A stretch of 64,000 nucleotides of DNA from Prochlorococcus sp. AG-355-O17 (lineage in GTDB: Bacteria; Cyanobacteriota; Cyanobacteriia; PCC-6307; Cyanobiaceae): the NCBI GenBank assembly GCA_003280655.1, contig QCEK01000001.1, positions 1 to 64,000 on the forward strand, read 5' to 3'. A model generated the notes under the pieces. That model worked only from the letters and a program-made list of their open reading frames with translations. It made no database searches and had not been told where the DNA came from. Shown here one piece after another: positions 46,847-56,613 of the stretch. Every line of letters begins with the position of its first letter. Within the stretch, counting starts at the first letter, position 1. Both the position numbers and the translations under genes were made by a program.

Positions 46847-47962
46847 ATGAGCTTCGGTAACAATCCAAACTTTGATCAATCGAGAGAAATCCTTCCAAGC
46901 CAAAACGCCAAAATAGAAGTTATTGGTGTAGGTGGTGGTGGCAGTAATGCAGTAAATAGAATGATAAATAGTGATTTAGAAGGTGTTTCATTTAGAGTCC
47001 TCAATACCGATGCACAAGCCCTTCTACAATCTTCTGCAGAAAGTAGAGTTCAACTTGGACAAAACCTCACTAGAGGTTTAGGTGCTGGTGGGAATCCAAG
47101 TATTGGGCAAAAAGCAGCCGAAGAATCCAAAGAAGAGCTTCAACAAGCTTTAGAGGGATCCGATTTAGTTTTTATAGCCGCTGGAATGGGTGGAGGAACT
47201 GGTACAGGCGCTGCTCCCGTAGTTGCAGAAGTAGCCAAGCAAAGTGGGGCTCTAACAGTGGGTATAGTAACCAAACCATTTTCTTTTGAAGGGAAAAGAA
47301 GAATGCGTCAAGCTGAGGAGGGAATTGCAAGACTAGCCGAAAACGTTGATACTCTTATAGTTATTCCAAATGACCGATTAAAAGACGTTATAGCAGGAGC
47401 CCCTCTTCAAGAAGCATTTAGGAATGCTGATGATGTCCTAAGGATGGGAGTCAAAGGCATTAGTGACATAATTACTTGCCCGGGGTTAGTTAATGTTGAT
47501 TTTGCAGACGTTAGATCAGTTATGACTGAGGCTGGCACTGCACTTCTCGGAATAGGTATAGGTTCAGGAAGATCGAGAGCTATAGAGGCAGCACAGGCAG
47601 CAATGAATAGTCCTTTATTAGAAGCAGCAAGAATTGATGGAGCTAAAGGCTGCGTTATAAATATTACTGGAGGCAAAGACATGACTTTAGAAGACATGAC
47701 CTCTGCATCCGAAATTATTTATGATGTTGTTGATCAAGAAGCGAATATTATTGTTGGTGCAGTGGTCGATGAGGCAATGGAAGGGGAGATACAAGTTACT
47801 GTAATTGCTACAGGATTTGAAACAACCCAACCATTAAACCAGCAAAGAATAAAAAACAGATTATCTAATCAACCCTTATATAATTATTCCGACAATAAAG
47901 AATCAGGAGCCAGTATTCCTGAGTTTTTGAGATTAAGGCAAAATAAAAAAGATATAGGTTAA
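46847..47962 (+). CDS. ftsZ: Cell division GTPase FtsZ
   Basis: FtsZ polymerises into the division ring. The tubulin signature GGGTGTG lies at 115-121, with [13 protein letters not shown] upstream and the T7 loop [11 protein letters not shown]. The 371 residues match. A short variable linker leads to a C-terminal tail ([16 protein letters not shown]) that carries the conserved partner-binding peptide. Ftn2, its membrane tether in cyanobacteria, is encoded elsewhere in the window. The start is ATG. Confidence 0.98.
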   Translation: MSFGNNPNFDQSREILPSQNAKIEVIGVGGGGSNAVNRMINSDLEGVSFRVLNTDAQALLQSSAESRVQLGQNLTRGLGAGGNPSIGQKAAEESKEELQQALEGSDLVFIAAGMGGGTGTGAAPVVAEVAKQSGALTVGIVTKPFSFEGKRRMRQAEEGIARLAENVDTLIVIPNDRLKDVIAGAPLQEAFRNADDVLRMGVKGISDIITCPGLVNVDFADVRSVMTEAGTALLGIGIGSGRSRAIEAAQAAMNSPLLEAARIDGAKGCVINITGGKDMTLEDMTSASEIIYDVVDQEANIIVGAVVDEAMEGEIQVTVIATGFETTQPLNQQRIKNRLSNQPLYNYSDNKESGASIPEFLRLRQNKKDIG

Positions 47963-47977
47963 AAGGTAAAATAGAGT

Positions 47978-48071
47978 GACTCGGTTATCTCGCCTGCCTC
48001 AAGCATCCCTTGTGGCTGCTACCTTCCGGTCCTGACCAGGTTTAGGCGTTAAAACCGCGAAAGGCCGAGTC
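47978..48071 (-). ncRNA. ffs: Signal recognition particle RNA (4.5S, small bacterial type)
   Basis: On the minus strand the central sequence reads ACCTGGTCAGGACCGGAAGG, followed by TAGCAGCC: the conserved Ffh-binding helix 8 with its GGAA loop. The ends GACTCGG and CCGAGTC pair to close the long hairpin, giving about 94 nt. It is the RNA partner of Ffh (about 20-21 kb). It converges on ftsZ, with its 3' end 15 bp from the ftsZ stop. Ends are estimated from base pairing. Confidence 0.95.
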
Positions 48072-48074
48072 AGG

Positions 48075-48080
48075 ATTATA
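48075..48080 (-). promoter_or_regulatory. Putative -10 element of ffs
   Basis: A perfect TATAAT on the minus strand ends a few bases before the SRP RNA. The 3-bp distance to the paired 5' end is shorter than usual, so the transcript may begin slightly inside the drawn end. No good -35 was found. Confidence 0.45.
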
Positions 48081-48118
48081 TTAGCAATTCTTGATTAAAA
48101 AAGATACATAAATTTATT

Positions 48119-48892
48119 ATGTTACCTTCAGACCTAGTTAATTATAAAAAAAAATCTCGCAAAATCATTGCACTAACTGCTTGGGACTCCATATCAGGAT
48201 CTATTGCAGAACAAGCAAATGTTGATCTCGTACTAGTAGGAGATTCATTAGCAATGGTTTGCTTAGGATACAAATCGACATTGCCAATAACTTTAGAAAA
48301 TATAATTTATCATACTAATGCTGTTTCAAGAGGATTTAAGAAAAGAATTGAGGAACAACCTCTAGTCGTTTCAGATATGCCTTTTCTGACTTACCAATGT
48401 GGCGAGGATAAGGCTGTTGAGTATGCAGGGAAAATAATTCAAAGCACTTATGCAAAAGCTGTAAAAGTGGAAGGAGCTGAACCAGAAATACAAAAAGTTA
48501 TTTCTAGATTAATAAGAATGGGAATCCCTGTTATGGGTCATATAGGTCTTACACCACAAAGCTATCTAAATATTGGATTAAGAAAACAAGGAGAAAGCTT
48601 AGCAAGCCAAGAAAAAATTAAGAAAGAGGCTTCAATTCTTGAAGAATTAGGATGTTTTTCAATAGTTCTTGAACATATTCCTGATTTGCTTGCTAAAGAA
48701 ATACAAAATTCTTTAACAATTCCCACAATAGGTATCGGCGCAGGTAATTATTGCGATGGGCAAGTAAGAGTTACTGCAGATTTGTTAGGCCTCAATGATG
48801 ATCAACCCCCATTTTGCAAACCAATTATCCAAGGAAAGAAATTATTTAAGGATAAATTAAAAGAATGGGTAGACTCTGAAAGATTTAATTAA
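48119..48892 (+). CDS. panB: 3-methyl-2-oxobutanoate hydroxymethyltransferase
   Basis: PanB makes ketopantoate from 2-oxoisovalerate, the entry to pantothenate and CoA. The 257 residues show ALTAWDSISGSIAEQ, LVGDSLAMVCLGY, the metal and substrate residues in VKVEGA, MGHIGLTPQSY, and GIGAGNYCDGQVRV. The start is ATG, about 48 bp from the divergent ffs gene, so the two promoters share a small region. ilvC in this window provides the branched-chain precursor pathway. Confidence 0.96.
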   Translation: MLPSDLVNYKKKSRKIIALTAWDSISGSIAEQANVDLVLVGDSLAMVCLGYKSTLPITLENIIYHTNAVSRGFKKRIEEQPLVVSDMPFLTYQCGEDKAVEYAGKIIQSTYAKAVKVEGAEPEIQKVISRLIRMGIPVMGHIGLTPQSYLNIGLRKQGESLASQEKIKKEASILEELGCFSIVLEHIPDLLAKEIQNSLTIPTIGIGAGNYCDGQVRVTADLLGLNDDQPPFCKPIIQGKKLFKDKLKEWVDSERFN

Positions 48893-48983
48893 TCACCTAC
48901 ATTTTGTCATAAGTAGTAATTCGCCAAGAACATAGTATTTACAACAGTTTATAAGGGTATTAAGTATCTAGTAAGCGTTTTAT

Positions 48984-49436
48984 TTATAAACCTAAGATTT
49001 GTTTCTTCTTTGCATTAAATTCTTCTTCTGTAATTATTCCTTGTTCTTTTAAGTCTGCAAATTTCTTTAATTCATCAGCCTGTGAAATGCTCCCCTTATT
49101 ATCTTGATTTTTTTTCTCTTCCATTCTTTTATAAATTTCATCTTTAATTATTTTTGGTTGTTTTCTTCCTTCATCATTTCCTACAAAAAATACTTTATAT
49201 GGATTTTGTGAATCATCACCTTTAAACTCTTGTCCATCAACTTTAAAAGTTATGCTCGGTGCTGTAAGAGTAAACATTCCTGTTTTTGAGTCAAAAATTT
49301 CAATGGATTTTATTTGCTCATAAGTAAATTCAACACTTGGCATACTTGTTAATTTGTTTAACATACCTTTTACATTTATAGAAACTTTATCTTCACTCAA
49401 AACAATAAATTTGTTTAATACACCTTTAAATTCCAT
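48984..49436 (-). CDS. SHOCT-domain protein, 150 aa
   Basis: The C-terminus (about 115-150) is a SHOCT domain: ELKKFADLKEQGIITEEEFNAKKKQ, given here only by its ends (ELKKF to KKKQILGL). The N-terminal half looks like a PH-like beta domain (VSINVKGMLNKL, VEFTYEQIKSIEIFD, GMFTLTAPSITF), similar to DUF4429-type modules. A TTG three bases upstream is an alternative start; I prefer the ATG. The function is unknown; SHOCT segments often mediate oligomerisation. It stands alone, with gaps on both sides. Confidence 0.75.
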   Translation of the reverse strand: MEFKGVLNKFIVLSEDKVSINVKGMLNKLTSMPSVEFTYEQIKSIEIFDSKTGMFTLTAPSITFKVDGQEFKGDDSQNPYKVFFVGNDEGRKQPKIIKDEIYKRMEEKKNQDNKGSISQADELKKFADLKEQGIITEEEFNAKKKQILGL

Positions 49437-49612
49437 CAATTAATTTACTAATTGCCCCTTATTGTAGATCGACTGTCAATCATTTTGATTTTGTAGATTT
49501 GCTTAACTCTTTGTTAGAGAAGTTATTGAGGGAATTTATTTTATTTTATAGAATTCTCATAAAACAAGTGATAGCAGTGGGTTTTGCTTTAACGCAAAGG
49601 GGGTGATTAGTC

Positions 49613-50836
49613 TTAGTTAATCTCATCCCACCACTTGAACATAGAAACAAGAACTTGATTACTAAGTTCCATGCCATTAGGCTCACTTAAAAAGAATCTA
49701 TTCCCCTTTCTTACTAGTAGTCCACTTTCAAGAAATCTTTCCCATTCTTCAACCAATTTACTGAAGTTGCTTTCAAATTTTTTGTGTTCCCAGTTTTGTT
49801 CTTTAAACACTTCTTCGATATCTATACCCTCTTTGAGTCTTAATCCCAACATTATTTTTTCATCAAGTTCTTTATAAACAAATTCCTTATTAGTTAGGGA
49901 TGAATCTAAATTAAATTCGTCTTGTCTAGTTACCCATTCTTTATATTCTTTACTAACTCTTGGTCGAGTAAACTTTTCTCCCCAAGGTGAACTAGTGGAA
50001 CCTTGACCAAAACTCCACCAGCCTAAACCACTCCAATAAACCCTATTATGTCTCGACTGATGTCGCGGAAGGCAATAGTTTGAGATTTCATATCTTGAAT
50101 ACCCTGAGTTTTTTAAAATTAAATGGGTTGATTCACTATTCCTAAAAACTTCTCCATCACTTGGGAGTTTTAATTTGCCTAAATTAATTAATTTTTTAAA
50201 AACAGTGCCATTTTCAATATTTAAATCGTATACAGATAGATGAGGTGGTGAAAATGTAATTGCTTTTTTTAAGTCATCTTGCCATTCTTTAAATCCACTT
50301 AGTGGCAAGTTTTGAATTAAGTCTAAACTCCAGCTTTTTATTAATCCAGAATCATATTCTCTCTTCAACCATGAACAAGATTTCTCTGCATCTTCTTTCA
50401 AATGACGCCTTCCCGACTTTTGAAGTATCTGAGTATTAAAACTTTGTACTCCAAGACTAAATCTATTTATCCCAGCATTTATGAATCCGAAAAGATCATC
50501 TTGAGTAAAACTTGCTGGATCAACCTCCATAGTGATTTCAGCGCCATAGTCAATTCCATAATTTTCTTTAAAAAGATCAACTAATTCTTTGATTTGGGCA
50601 GGATCTAAAATTGATGGTGTACCACCTCCTATATAAATTGTCGACAGAGGTGATTTATGCTTAATTGACAATATTTCTTTATATAAAAATTGCAAATACT
50701 CTTGAACTGTTTTGCTTCCATAACCTTTTAAAGTTTCAACTTCGTTTCCTAGTGGAATAACTGCAAAATCACAATAAAAACATCTTCTGTGGCAAAAAGG
50801 AATGTGCACATAAGCACTTCTTGGCAACTTATTCAT
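49613..50836 (-). CDS. hemW: HemW-like radical SAM heme chaperone
   Basis: This family was long called coproporphyrinogen III oxidase-like but is now best known as the heme chaperone HemW. The radical-SAM cysteines are C15, C19 and C22 (HIPFCHRRCFYCDF). The SAM region includes YIGGGTPS and SLGVQSF. It lacks the extra N-terminal cysteine and HemN-specific features, favouring HemW. The 407 residues are normal, starting at ATG. It is divergent from the PIN/TRAM gene. Confidence 0.9.
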   Translation of the reverse strand: MNKLPRSAYVHIPFCHRRCFYCDFAVIPLGNEVETLKGYGSKTVQEYLQFLYKEILSIKHKSPLSTIYIGGGTPSILDPAQIKELVDLFKENYGIDYGAEITMEVDPASFTQDDLFGFINAGINRFSLGVQSFNTQILQKSGRRHLKEDAEKSCSWLKREYDSGLIKSWSLDLIQNLPLSGFKEWQDDLKKAITFSPPHLSVYDLNIENGTVFKKLINLGKLKLPSDGEVFRNSESTHLILKNSGYSRYEISNYCLPRHQSRHNRVYWSGLGWWSFGQGSTSSPWGEKFTRPRVSKEYKEWVTRQDEFNLDSSLTNKEFVYKELDEKIMLGLRLKEGIDIEEVFKEQNWEHKKFESNFSKLVEEWERFLESGLLVRKGNRFFLSEPNGMELSNQVLVSMFKWWDEIN

Positions 50837-50931
50837 AATCTAAATTCATTTTAAGCTCCAAAAAAGTATTAAGGATCGAAAAAAATAACATCCTTATTTA
50901 CTCAATTAATAAATCCTAGTAGATTATAGAT

Positions 50932-52041
50932 ATGACGGATATCTTAGTATTAATTTTATTTGTATTGTCTGGGGCTGCTTCAGGGTGGCTTGGTGTTGAT
51001 TTATTGCCGGTAGACATACTCAAACAGGTATCTAATGTAGAGGGTTTTAGAATTGTTTTAGCAATAATTGGTTTTTTTGTAGGATTAGCAGCTGGTTTTG
51101 TATTCCTTCAACTTAGAAAAACTTTTCTTGATCAAATAAGAACAATGCCTACGGACTTACTAATAAGTAGGTCTGTTGGATTAATTTTAGGATTACTTGT
51201 TGCGAATCTCCTACTAGCTCCAATACTATTAATTCCCTTCCCAAGAGAGGTTTTTTTCGCAAAACCATTAGCAGCTATATTAAGCAACATTTTCTTTGGT
51301 GTGCTTGGTTATAAGTTGGCAGATACCCATGGAAGGACATTATTGAGATTATTCAATCCAAATAATACTGATGCATATCTAGTCAATGAAGGAATTCTCC
51401 CTGCGGCAAGTCCAAAAATTCTAGATACTAGCGTAATTATTGATGGAAGAATCAATGGTCTATTAAGTTGCGGCTTATTGGAAGGGCAATTAATTGTTGC
51501 TCAAAGTGTAATTGATGAATTACAAACTTTAGCTGACTCAAGCAGTAATGAAAAAAGGTCGAAAGGCAGAAGAGGTCTCAAGTTATTAAAAGAATTAAGA
51601 GATTTATATGGGAGAAGACTTGTAATAAACCCAACAAAGTATGAAGGTAATGGGGTAGATGAAAAACTCCTTAAAATTACTGAGGATATGACAGGAACTT
51701 TAATTACGGCTGATTATAATCTTTCTCAGATCGCAGAAGTTAAAGAATTAAAAGTTATGAATTTGAGTGATTTGGTTATTGCTTTAAGGCCAGAAGTACA
51801 ACCAGGAGAGTCACTTAATATAAAAATCGTGAGAGAAGGCAAAGAAAAAATGCAAGGTATTGGATATTTAGATGACGGCACAATGGTAGTTATTGATGAG
51901 GCAAAGAATTTTGTTGGAAGCAGATTGGATATTGTCATCACAGGAGCATTACAAACTCCTACTGGAAGAATGGTCTTTGGAAAACTAATAAATAATCCTG
52001 AGTCAAACAAATCTTTTAAATCACCAGCGACACAGGGCTAA
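50932..52041 (+). CDS. PIN/TRAM-domain integral membrane protein (YacL-like)
   Basis: The N-terminal 130 residues contain about four membrane segments. A PIN nuclease-fold domain follows (about 155-270), with acidic residues in KILDTSVIIDGRI and TLITADYNLSQIA. A TRAM domain (about 285-345) with GESLNIKIVREGKEK ends the protein. This matches the YacL family, whose biological role is unclear; RNA cleavage is predicted from the PIN domain. The 369 residues are normal. It is first in a run with clpR, clpP, ilvC and cbiB. Confidence 0.87.
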   Translation: MTDILVLILFVLSGAASGWLGVDLLPVDILKQVSNVEGFRIVLAIIGFFVGLAAGFVFLQLRKTFLDQIRTMPTDLLISRSVGLILGLLVANLLLAPILLIPFPREVFFAKPLAAILSNIFFGVLGYKLADTHGRTLLRLFNPNNTDAYLVNEGILPAASPKILDTSVIIDGRINGLLSCGLLEGQLIVAQSVIDELQTLADSSSNEKRSKGRRGLKLLKELRDLYGRRLVINPTKYEGNGVDEKLLKITEDMTGTLITADYNLSQIAEVKELKVMNLSDLVIALRPEVQPGESLNIKIVREGKEKMQGIGYLDDGTMVVIDEAKNFVGSRLDIVITGALQTPTGRMVFGKLINNPESNKSFKSPATQG

Positions 52042-52072
52042 ATCTAGCTAGAATCAGATCAATCTTAATTTT

Positions 52073-52744
52073 GTGATACAAATGACTGTATCTGCTCCTT
52101 ATTACGGCGAAAACACCGTTATGAGGACCCCGCCCCCAGATCTCCCCTCTCTTTTACTGAAAGAGCGAATTGTTTATCTTGGTTTACCATTATTTTCAGA
52201 TGATGATGCGAAAAGACAACTTGGAATGGATGTTACTGAGCTAATCATTGCTCAACTTCTTTATTTAGAGTTTGAGGATCCAGAAAAACCAATCTATTTC
52301 TATATCAATTCAACTGGGACAAGTTGGTACACTGGTGACGCAGTAGGTTTTGAAACAGAAGCTTTCGCTATCTGCGATACAATAAGCTATATTAAGCCTC
52401 CAGTACACACGATATGTATTGGACAAGCAATGGGGACTGCTGCAGTTATTCTTTCATCTGGCACTAAGGGACAAAGAGCCGCTCTCCCACATGCTTCTAT
52501 TGTTTTGCATCAACCTATAAGCGGAGCAAGAGGTCAAGCAACCGATATCCAAATAAGAGCTGAGGAAGTTTTGAAAAATAAAAAATCAATGCTGAAGATT
52601 TTATCTCGTAATACTGGGAAATCCATTGAAGAACTCTCAAAAGACTCTGACAGGATGAGTTATCTCAATCCACAAGAAGCCCTTGATTATGGAGTTATCG
52701 ATAGAATACTCACAAGTCAAAAAGATCTACCAAATAAAATTTAA
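52073..52744 (+). CDS. clpR: ClpR: ClpP-like subunit lacking catalytic serine
   Basis: This 223-residue protein is clearly ClpP-like but non-catalytic. Where the neighbouring ClpP has GLAASMG, it has GQAMGTA, so the nucleophilic serine position is G121. The histidine H146 (LHQP) remains. Cyanobacterial ClpR forms mixed rings with the active ClpP3, and the direct pairing with clpP 24 bp downstream fits. The start is either GTG at 52073 or ATG at 52082. An N-terminal extension relative to ClpP contains MRTPPPDLPSLL. Confidence 0.93.
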   Translation: MIQMTVSAPYYGENTVMRTPPPDLPSLLLKERIVYLGLPLFSDDDAKRQLGMDVTELIIAQLLYLEFEDPEKPIYFYINSTGTSWYTGDAVGFETEAFAICDTISYIKPPVHTICIGQAMGTAAVILSSGTKGQRAALPHASIVLHQPISGARGQATDIQIRAEEVLKNKKSMLKILSRNTGKSIEELSKDSDRMSYLNPQEALDYGVIDRILTSQKDLPNKI

Positions 52745-52768
52745 CATTCACAAAACTATTTTAAAATC

Positions 52769-53380
52769 ATGCCAATAGGAACTCCAAGCGTGCCTTACAG
52801 ACTTCCAGGAAGTCAATACGAAAGATGGGTCGACATATATACAAGACTAGGTGTTGAAAGAATTCTTTTTCTTGGACAAGAAGTGAATGATGGTATTGCT
52901 AATAGCCTTGTTGCACAAATGCTTTATTTAGATTCTGATGATAATTCCAAACCCATCTATCTGTACATAAATAGCCCAGGAGGATCAGTAACTGCTGGCT
53001 TGGCAATTTATGACACTATTAAATACGTAAAAAGTGATGTGGTAACCATATGCGTAGGCCTCGCAGCTTCCATGGGAGCGTTCCTATTGGCCGCTGGTAC
53101 AAAAGGTAAAAGAGTTGCTTTGCCTCACAGCAGAATAATGATTCATCAACCCTTAGGAGGGACATCTCAACGCCAAGCAAGTGATATTGAAATTGAAGCT
53201 AAGGAAATTTTAAGAATTAAAGATATGTTAAACATGTCTATGGCAGATATGACAGGCCAATCATTTGAGAAAATTGAAAAGGATACTGATAGAGATTATT
53301 TTCTAAGTGCGGAAGAAGCAAAAAATTATGGATTAATTGATAGAGTAATTACACATCCGAGCGAAGCAAATCAGTCTTAA
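52769..53380 (+). CDS. clpP: ATP-dependent Clp protease proteolytic subunit (ClpP3-type)
   Basis: This is the active serine protease subunit of the Clp complex. The triad is visible as S101 (GLAASMGAF), H126 (MIHQPLGG) and an Asp in [13 protein letters not shown]. The 203 residues are normal and begin at ATG. Together with ClpR it would make the mixed ClpP3/R core known in cyanobacteria, which partners with ClpC. Assignment as ClpP3 rests mainly on this pairing. Confidence 0.95.
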   Translation: MPIGTPSVPYRLPGSQYERWVDIYTRLGVERILFLGQEVNDGIANSLVAQMLYLDSDDNSKPIYLYINSPGGSVTAGLAIYDTIKYVKSDVVTICVGLAASMGAFLLAAGTKGKRVALPHSRIMIHQPLGGTSQRQASDIEIEAKEILRIKDMLNMSMADMTGQSFEKIEKDTDRDYFLSAEEAKNYGLIDRVITHPSEANQS

Positions 53381-53490
53381 ACTTTCTAAATTAATATTTT
53401 AATTTTAATTTTTTAAATTAATAATTTTTTGGTTTATTGCCACCTTAATGTCTAAAATAATAACTATTAAACGCAAAGAAGCTACAACTA

Positions 53491-54480
53491 ATGACCCAAC
53501 TCTTTTACGACACAGATGCAGATCTAAGTCTTTTAAATAATAAAACAATAGCGATTATTGGATATGGATCACAAGGTCATGCACATGCCCTAAATCTTAA
53601 AGATAGCGGCATGGATGTAATTGTTGGATTATATAAAGGAAGTAAGTCTGAAAGCAAAGCCATTAGCGATGGTCTACAAGTCTTTAGCGTTTCTGAAGCT
53701 TGCAAAAAAGCAGACTGGATTATGATTCTCCTCCCCGATGAGTTTCAGAAAGATGTTTACCTTAAGGAAATAGAACCTAACTTAAAAGAAGGAAAAATAC
53801 TAAGTTTTGCTCATGGCTTCAATATAAGATTCGGACTTATCAAACCTCCTAGTTTTGTGGATGTTGTAATGATTGCCCCAAAAGGACCTGGACACACTGT
53901 TCGTTGGGAATATCAGAACGGTCAAGGAGTTCCAGCACTGTTTGCAGTTGAGCAGGATTCTTCGGGAAGTGCAAGATCATTGGCAATGGCTTACGCTAAA
54001 GGAATTGGAGGAACGAGAGCTGGAATTCTTGAAACAAACTTTAAAGAAGAAACAGAAACTGATTTATTTGGCGAACAAGCGGTTTTGTGCGGAGGATTAT
54101 CAGAACTGGTCAAGTCAGGATTCGAAACTCTTGTAGAAGCAGGTTATCAACCCGAACTTGCTTACTTCGAATGCTTACATGAAGTTAAACTCATTGTTGA
54201 TTTAATGGTGAAGGGAGGCTTATCTCAAATGAGAGATTCCATTTCAAATACTGCAGAATATGGAGATTATGTAAGTGGTAAAAGACTTATCAATAGTGAT
54301 ACAAAGAAAGAAATGCAGAAAATTCTAAAAGATATACAAGATGGAACTTTCGCCAAGAATTTTGTGGAAGAATGCGATAAAAACAAACCCTTAATGACAA
54401 AATTAAGAGAAGAGAACTCAAAACATGAAATTGAGAAAGTGGGTAAAGGTCTGCGCTCGATGTTCAGTTGGCTGAAATAA
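53491..54480 (+). CDS. ilvC: Ketol-acid reductoisomerase
   Basis: IlvC isomerises and reduces acetolactate or acetohydroxybutyrate in valine, leucine and isoleucine synthesis. The NADPH-binding loop is [15 protein letters not shown]. The metal- and substrate-binding [24 protein letters not shown] region (about 170-193) and [12 protein letters not shown] are typical of class I enzymes. The 329 residues fit. The start is ATG, with a 110-bp AT-rich gap upstream that may hold a promoter. The last 13 bases overlap cbiB. Confidence 0.97.
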   Translation: MTQLFYDTDADLSLLNNKTIAIIGYGSQGHAHALNLKDSGMDVIVGLYKGSKSESKAISDGLQVFSVSEACKKADWIMILLPDEFQKDVYLKEIEPNLKEGKILSFAHGFNIRFGLIKPPSFVDVVMIAPKGPGHTVRWEYQNGQGVPALFAVEQDSSGSARSLAMAYAKGIGGTRAGILETNFKEETETDLFGEQAVLCGGLSELVKSGFETLVEAGYQPELAYFECLHEVKLIVDLMVKGGLSQMRDSISNTAEYGDYVSGKRLINSDTKKEMQKILKDIQDGTFAKNFVEECDKNKPLMTKLREENSKHEIEKVGKGLRSMFSWLK

Positions 54481-55493
54481 ATTTATTTTTAATATTCCTT
54501 GGATCGATTGGTTTTGATTTGTTGATCGGCGATCCAAGATTTTTAATCCACCCTGTTCAAGTAATTGGCGTTTACATAAAAAAAATAACTGATTACCTAA
54601 TAGATAATTTTGGAGAAAATAAAAATATATTGTTTTGGGGTGGTTTCTTCGTAGCTATATCGACTATTGGAATGAGTTTTGGTTTAGGGAAATTGATAGA
54701 ACTGAGTTATGTGCAATCGAGAAATCATTTTTTTGTTGGATTGTTAATTTTTTTTGGGCTTTCAAGTTGTATTGCGACTAAGGGACTTATTTCAAGTGTG
54801 AAAGAGATTGCAGGGCTAATAGAACGCATGGAAATTAATAACCAAAATAAGAAAATAATCAGAAAGAAGGTACAAAGAATAGTAAGTAGGGATGTAAGGT
54901 CATCTTCTATAAAACATCTCTTGAGATCAAGTACCGAAAGCCTTACCGAAAATTCTGTTGATGGAATATTTGGACCATTATTTTGGATTTTTATTGGAAT
55001 TATTTTTATGAAGTATTCAATTTTTCTACCAGGACCTTTGTCACTTGGTTTTTCTTATAAAGCCATAAGTACTTTAGATTCAATGATAGGTTACAAATAT
55101 GATTATTTTAGATATTTGGGTTTTTTCAGTGCAAAAATCGAAGATATTTTTACATTTGTTCCTTCAAGATTAGTTTTAATTACGTTACCTTTAGTTAGCT
55201 CCAAAGTTAATGAGTATGGATCAATCATAAAAAAAAGTTATCTTGATGGTAAAAAATATGATTCACCTAATGCAGGGATTTCAGAAGCTATATTTGCCTA
55301 TATTTCCGGTATTAAATTGGGAGGTAAAAGTAAATATAAAAATGAAATTATTGAAAAGCCAATAATTAATGAGACTGGAGATAATTGCACTGAAGAAAAA
55401 ATCAAATTAATTTGTCAATTAATTACGAGATTACAATTTTTGTGGATAATAATTTTTGCCTTAATTTTTTTTATAATATCTAGTTTAATTTGA
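54468..55493 (+). CDS. cbiB: Adenosylcobinamide-phosphate synthase CbiB
   Basis: CbiB attaches aminopropanol to cobyric acid at the membrane in late cobalamin synthesis. The protein is hydrophobic, with several membrane segments, and carries [19 protein letters not shown] at the N-terminus, [26 protein letters not shown] (about 145-170) and [14 protein letters not shown]. The 341 residues are normal. The start is TTG and overlaps ilvC by 13 bp in another frame, suggesting translational coupling. cobL of the same pathway is at 6.5 kb. Confidence 0.93.
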   Translation: MAEINLFLIFLGSIGFDLLIGDPRFLIHPVQVIGVYIKKITDYLIDNFGENKNILFWGGFFVAISTIGMSFGLGKLIELSYVQSRNHFFVGLLIFFGLSSCIATKGLISSVKEIAGLIERMEINNQNKKIIRKKVQRIVSRDVRSSSIKHLLRSSTESLTENSVDGIFGPLFWIFIGIIFMKYSIFLPGPLSLGFSYKAISTLDSMIGYKYDYFRYLGFFSAKIEDIFTFVPSRLVLITLPLVSSKVNEYGSIIKKSYLDGKKYDSPNAGISEAIFAYISGIKLGGKSKYKNEIIEKPIINETGDNCTEEKIKLICQLITRLQFLWIIIFALIFFIISSLI

Positions 55494-55535
55494 TAATAAA
55501 TTAGTTTAAAAATTATTAGAATAATCATAAAACCA

Positions 55536-55781
55536 ATGCAAGAAAACGGCTCTCAAATAGAAAATCAAAATGATGATCTTACTAATACATCATCAACTGA
55601 TAATGAATACTCAAAATGGGTAGACAATCAGGGTGATGAAGTTAAGAATGTTTTTGGATTCAATAGCAGTGCTGAGCTTGTAAATGGTAGAGCAGCAATG
55701 ATCGGATTCTTAATGCTCATATTAACCGAGTTAGTTTTTAGCGGCAGACCAGTCACTTCTTCAATTTTTGGTATCAATTAA
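55536..55781 (+). CDS. hli: High-light-inducible protein (Hli)
   Basis: Hli proteins are one-helix relatives of plant light-harvesting proteins that bind chlorophyll and protect photosystems under stress. The C-terminal half has the signature AELVNGRAAMIGFLMLILTE, with the chlorophyll-binding Glu, Asn and Arg. The N-terminal 40 residues are acidic and rich in Asn, Asp and Ser. The product is 81 residues and starts at ATG. It is followed 2 bp later by a 70-aa membrane protein gene, so the two are probably cotranscribed. Confidence 0.95.
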   Translation: MQENGSQIENQNDDLTNTSSTDNEYSKWVDNQGDEVKNVFGFNSSAELVNGRAAMIGFLMLILTELVFSGRPVTSSIFGIN

Positions 55782-55783
55782 AA

Positions 55784-55996
55784 ATGGAAGAAAAAAAATC
55801 TAATCCAATAAAAGCAATCCTATACATATCTGTGTGGGTAATAATTTGGGGAACATTAGGCTCGTTCATTGATTATCCTCTTTATAAAAATAAAATTTAC
55901 TTGGAAGGAAGCATATATCAGTATCTTACTTTCGCAATTACAGCGATAATATCAATAATAAGTGCAAAGTTTTTTTATAAGAAAATTGATTTATAA
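55784..55996 (+). CDS. Small membrane protein, 70 aa, downstream of hli
   Basis: I do not recognise a family. Two membrane helices are visible (about 10-28, ILYISVWVIIWGTLGSF, and about 45-62, YLTFAITAIISIISAKF), with lysines at both ends. The ATG is only 2 bp after the hli stop, so it is almost certainly expressed with hli. A role near photosystem membranes is possible from context, but nothing in the sequence proves it. The end overlaps the next minus-strand gene by 6 bp. Confidence 0.7.
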   Translation: MEEKKSNPIKAILYISVWVIIWGTLGSFIDYPLYKNKIYLEGSIYQYLTFAITAIISIISAKFFYKKIDL

Positions 55997-56248
55997 AAAC
56001 TTGTACCTAAATTTCTTAATAATTTTTGCTGGTTCTTTACTTTCATTGGACTCATAAAGTATCCACTGATGTGTCTCAATATCATGATCACAACCATAAT
56101 TTCCAGATGGGTTATCGTAACTTGAAAGATATGAATGACAATTTTGGTCTGCCTCAAAAGCGGAGTCATAACCTGTTAGAAAATATATCAAAAAAAGAAC
56201 AGTTATCAACAAAAAAAATATTTGAGAAACTAAACTAACTACCTTCAT
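55991..56248 (-). CDS. Hypothetical membrane-anchored protein, 85 aa
   Basis: No family is recognised. Residues 5-25 (SLVSQIFFLLITVLFLIYFL) form one helix, followed by a polar domain with two cysteines (DQNCHSYLSS and NYGCDHD) that could form a disulfide outside the cytosol, and a basic tail. The start is ATG. Overlapping plus-strand frames look less protein-like. It converges with the 70-aa gene, overlapping by 6 bp. Confidence 0.55.
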   Translation of the reverse strand: MKVVSLVSQIFFLLITVLFLIYFLTGYDSAFEADQNCHSYLSSYDNPSGNYGCDHDIETHQWILYESNESKEPAKIIKKFRYKFL

Positions 56249-56307
56249 AAAATTTTCTAAAATTTAAATATATCATCTAATAAAATCTTTCGATCTAAAA
56301 AATATAG

Positions 56308-56559
56308 CTAACGTCCAACATTAAATACAAAGTCATGGAATTCTTGATTCTTTAAGTACAGGATGACTAGCAATACTAAAATGATATTTAAGCCTATTAC
56401 TATTGATCCAAAAATATTTATTTGTTTTTTGCCTGGCAAAGTGTAAGTAAATTTCTTGCCTTTAAGAAAACCAGCTAAGCCTTTTTTTTCTTTTATTTGA
56501 GTATTTTGAGTATTTTGAGTATTATTCTTAACTTCATTATCAGAAAAACCTTTTACCAT
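56308..56559 (-). CDS. Hypothetical membrane protein, 83 aa
   Basis: No family is recognised. The N-terminal 20 residues are polar and contain a repeated Asn-Thr-Gln motif (NTQNTQNTQ) coded by a 9-bp tandem repeat. A basic segment (GFLKGKKFTYTLPGKKQ) precedes one membrane helix (about 48-69, IFGSIVIGLNIILVLLVILYL). The start is ATG. The domain pattern (basic then hydrophobic) suggests a real inner-membrane or thylakoid protein. Confidence 0.6.
   Translation of the reverse strand: MVKGFSDNEVKNNTQNTQNTQIKEKKGLAGFLKGKKFTYTLPGKKQINIFGSIVIGLNIILVLLVILYLKNQEFHDFVFNVGR
56497..56523. repeat. Three perfect 9-bp tandem repeats (TTGAGTATT)
   Basis: Three adjacent identical 9-bp units lie within the 83-aa membrane protein gene and encode the repeated Asn-Thr-Gln on the minus strand. 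The unit length keeps the frame, so copy number can vary without damage. Confidence 0.85.
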
Positions 56560-56613
56560 TACAAATTAAATAACAAATCCATAATATTCCAAAAAAATAA
56601 ATTATTTTAATAG

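Noticed and set aside
49560-49612. Hairpin TTTGC/GCAAA upstream of the hemW stop as terminator
   Set aside because: The stem is only 5 bp and no T-run follows on the minus strand.
56026-56238. Plus-strand 70-codon ORF
   Set aside because: The minus-strand frame at the same place has a clean membrane helix and better composition; this looks like its shadow.
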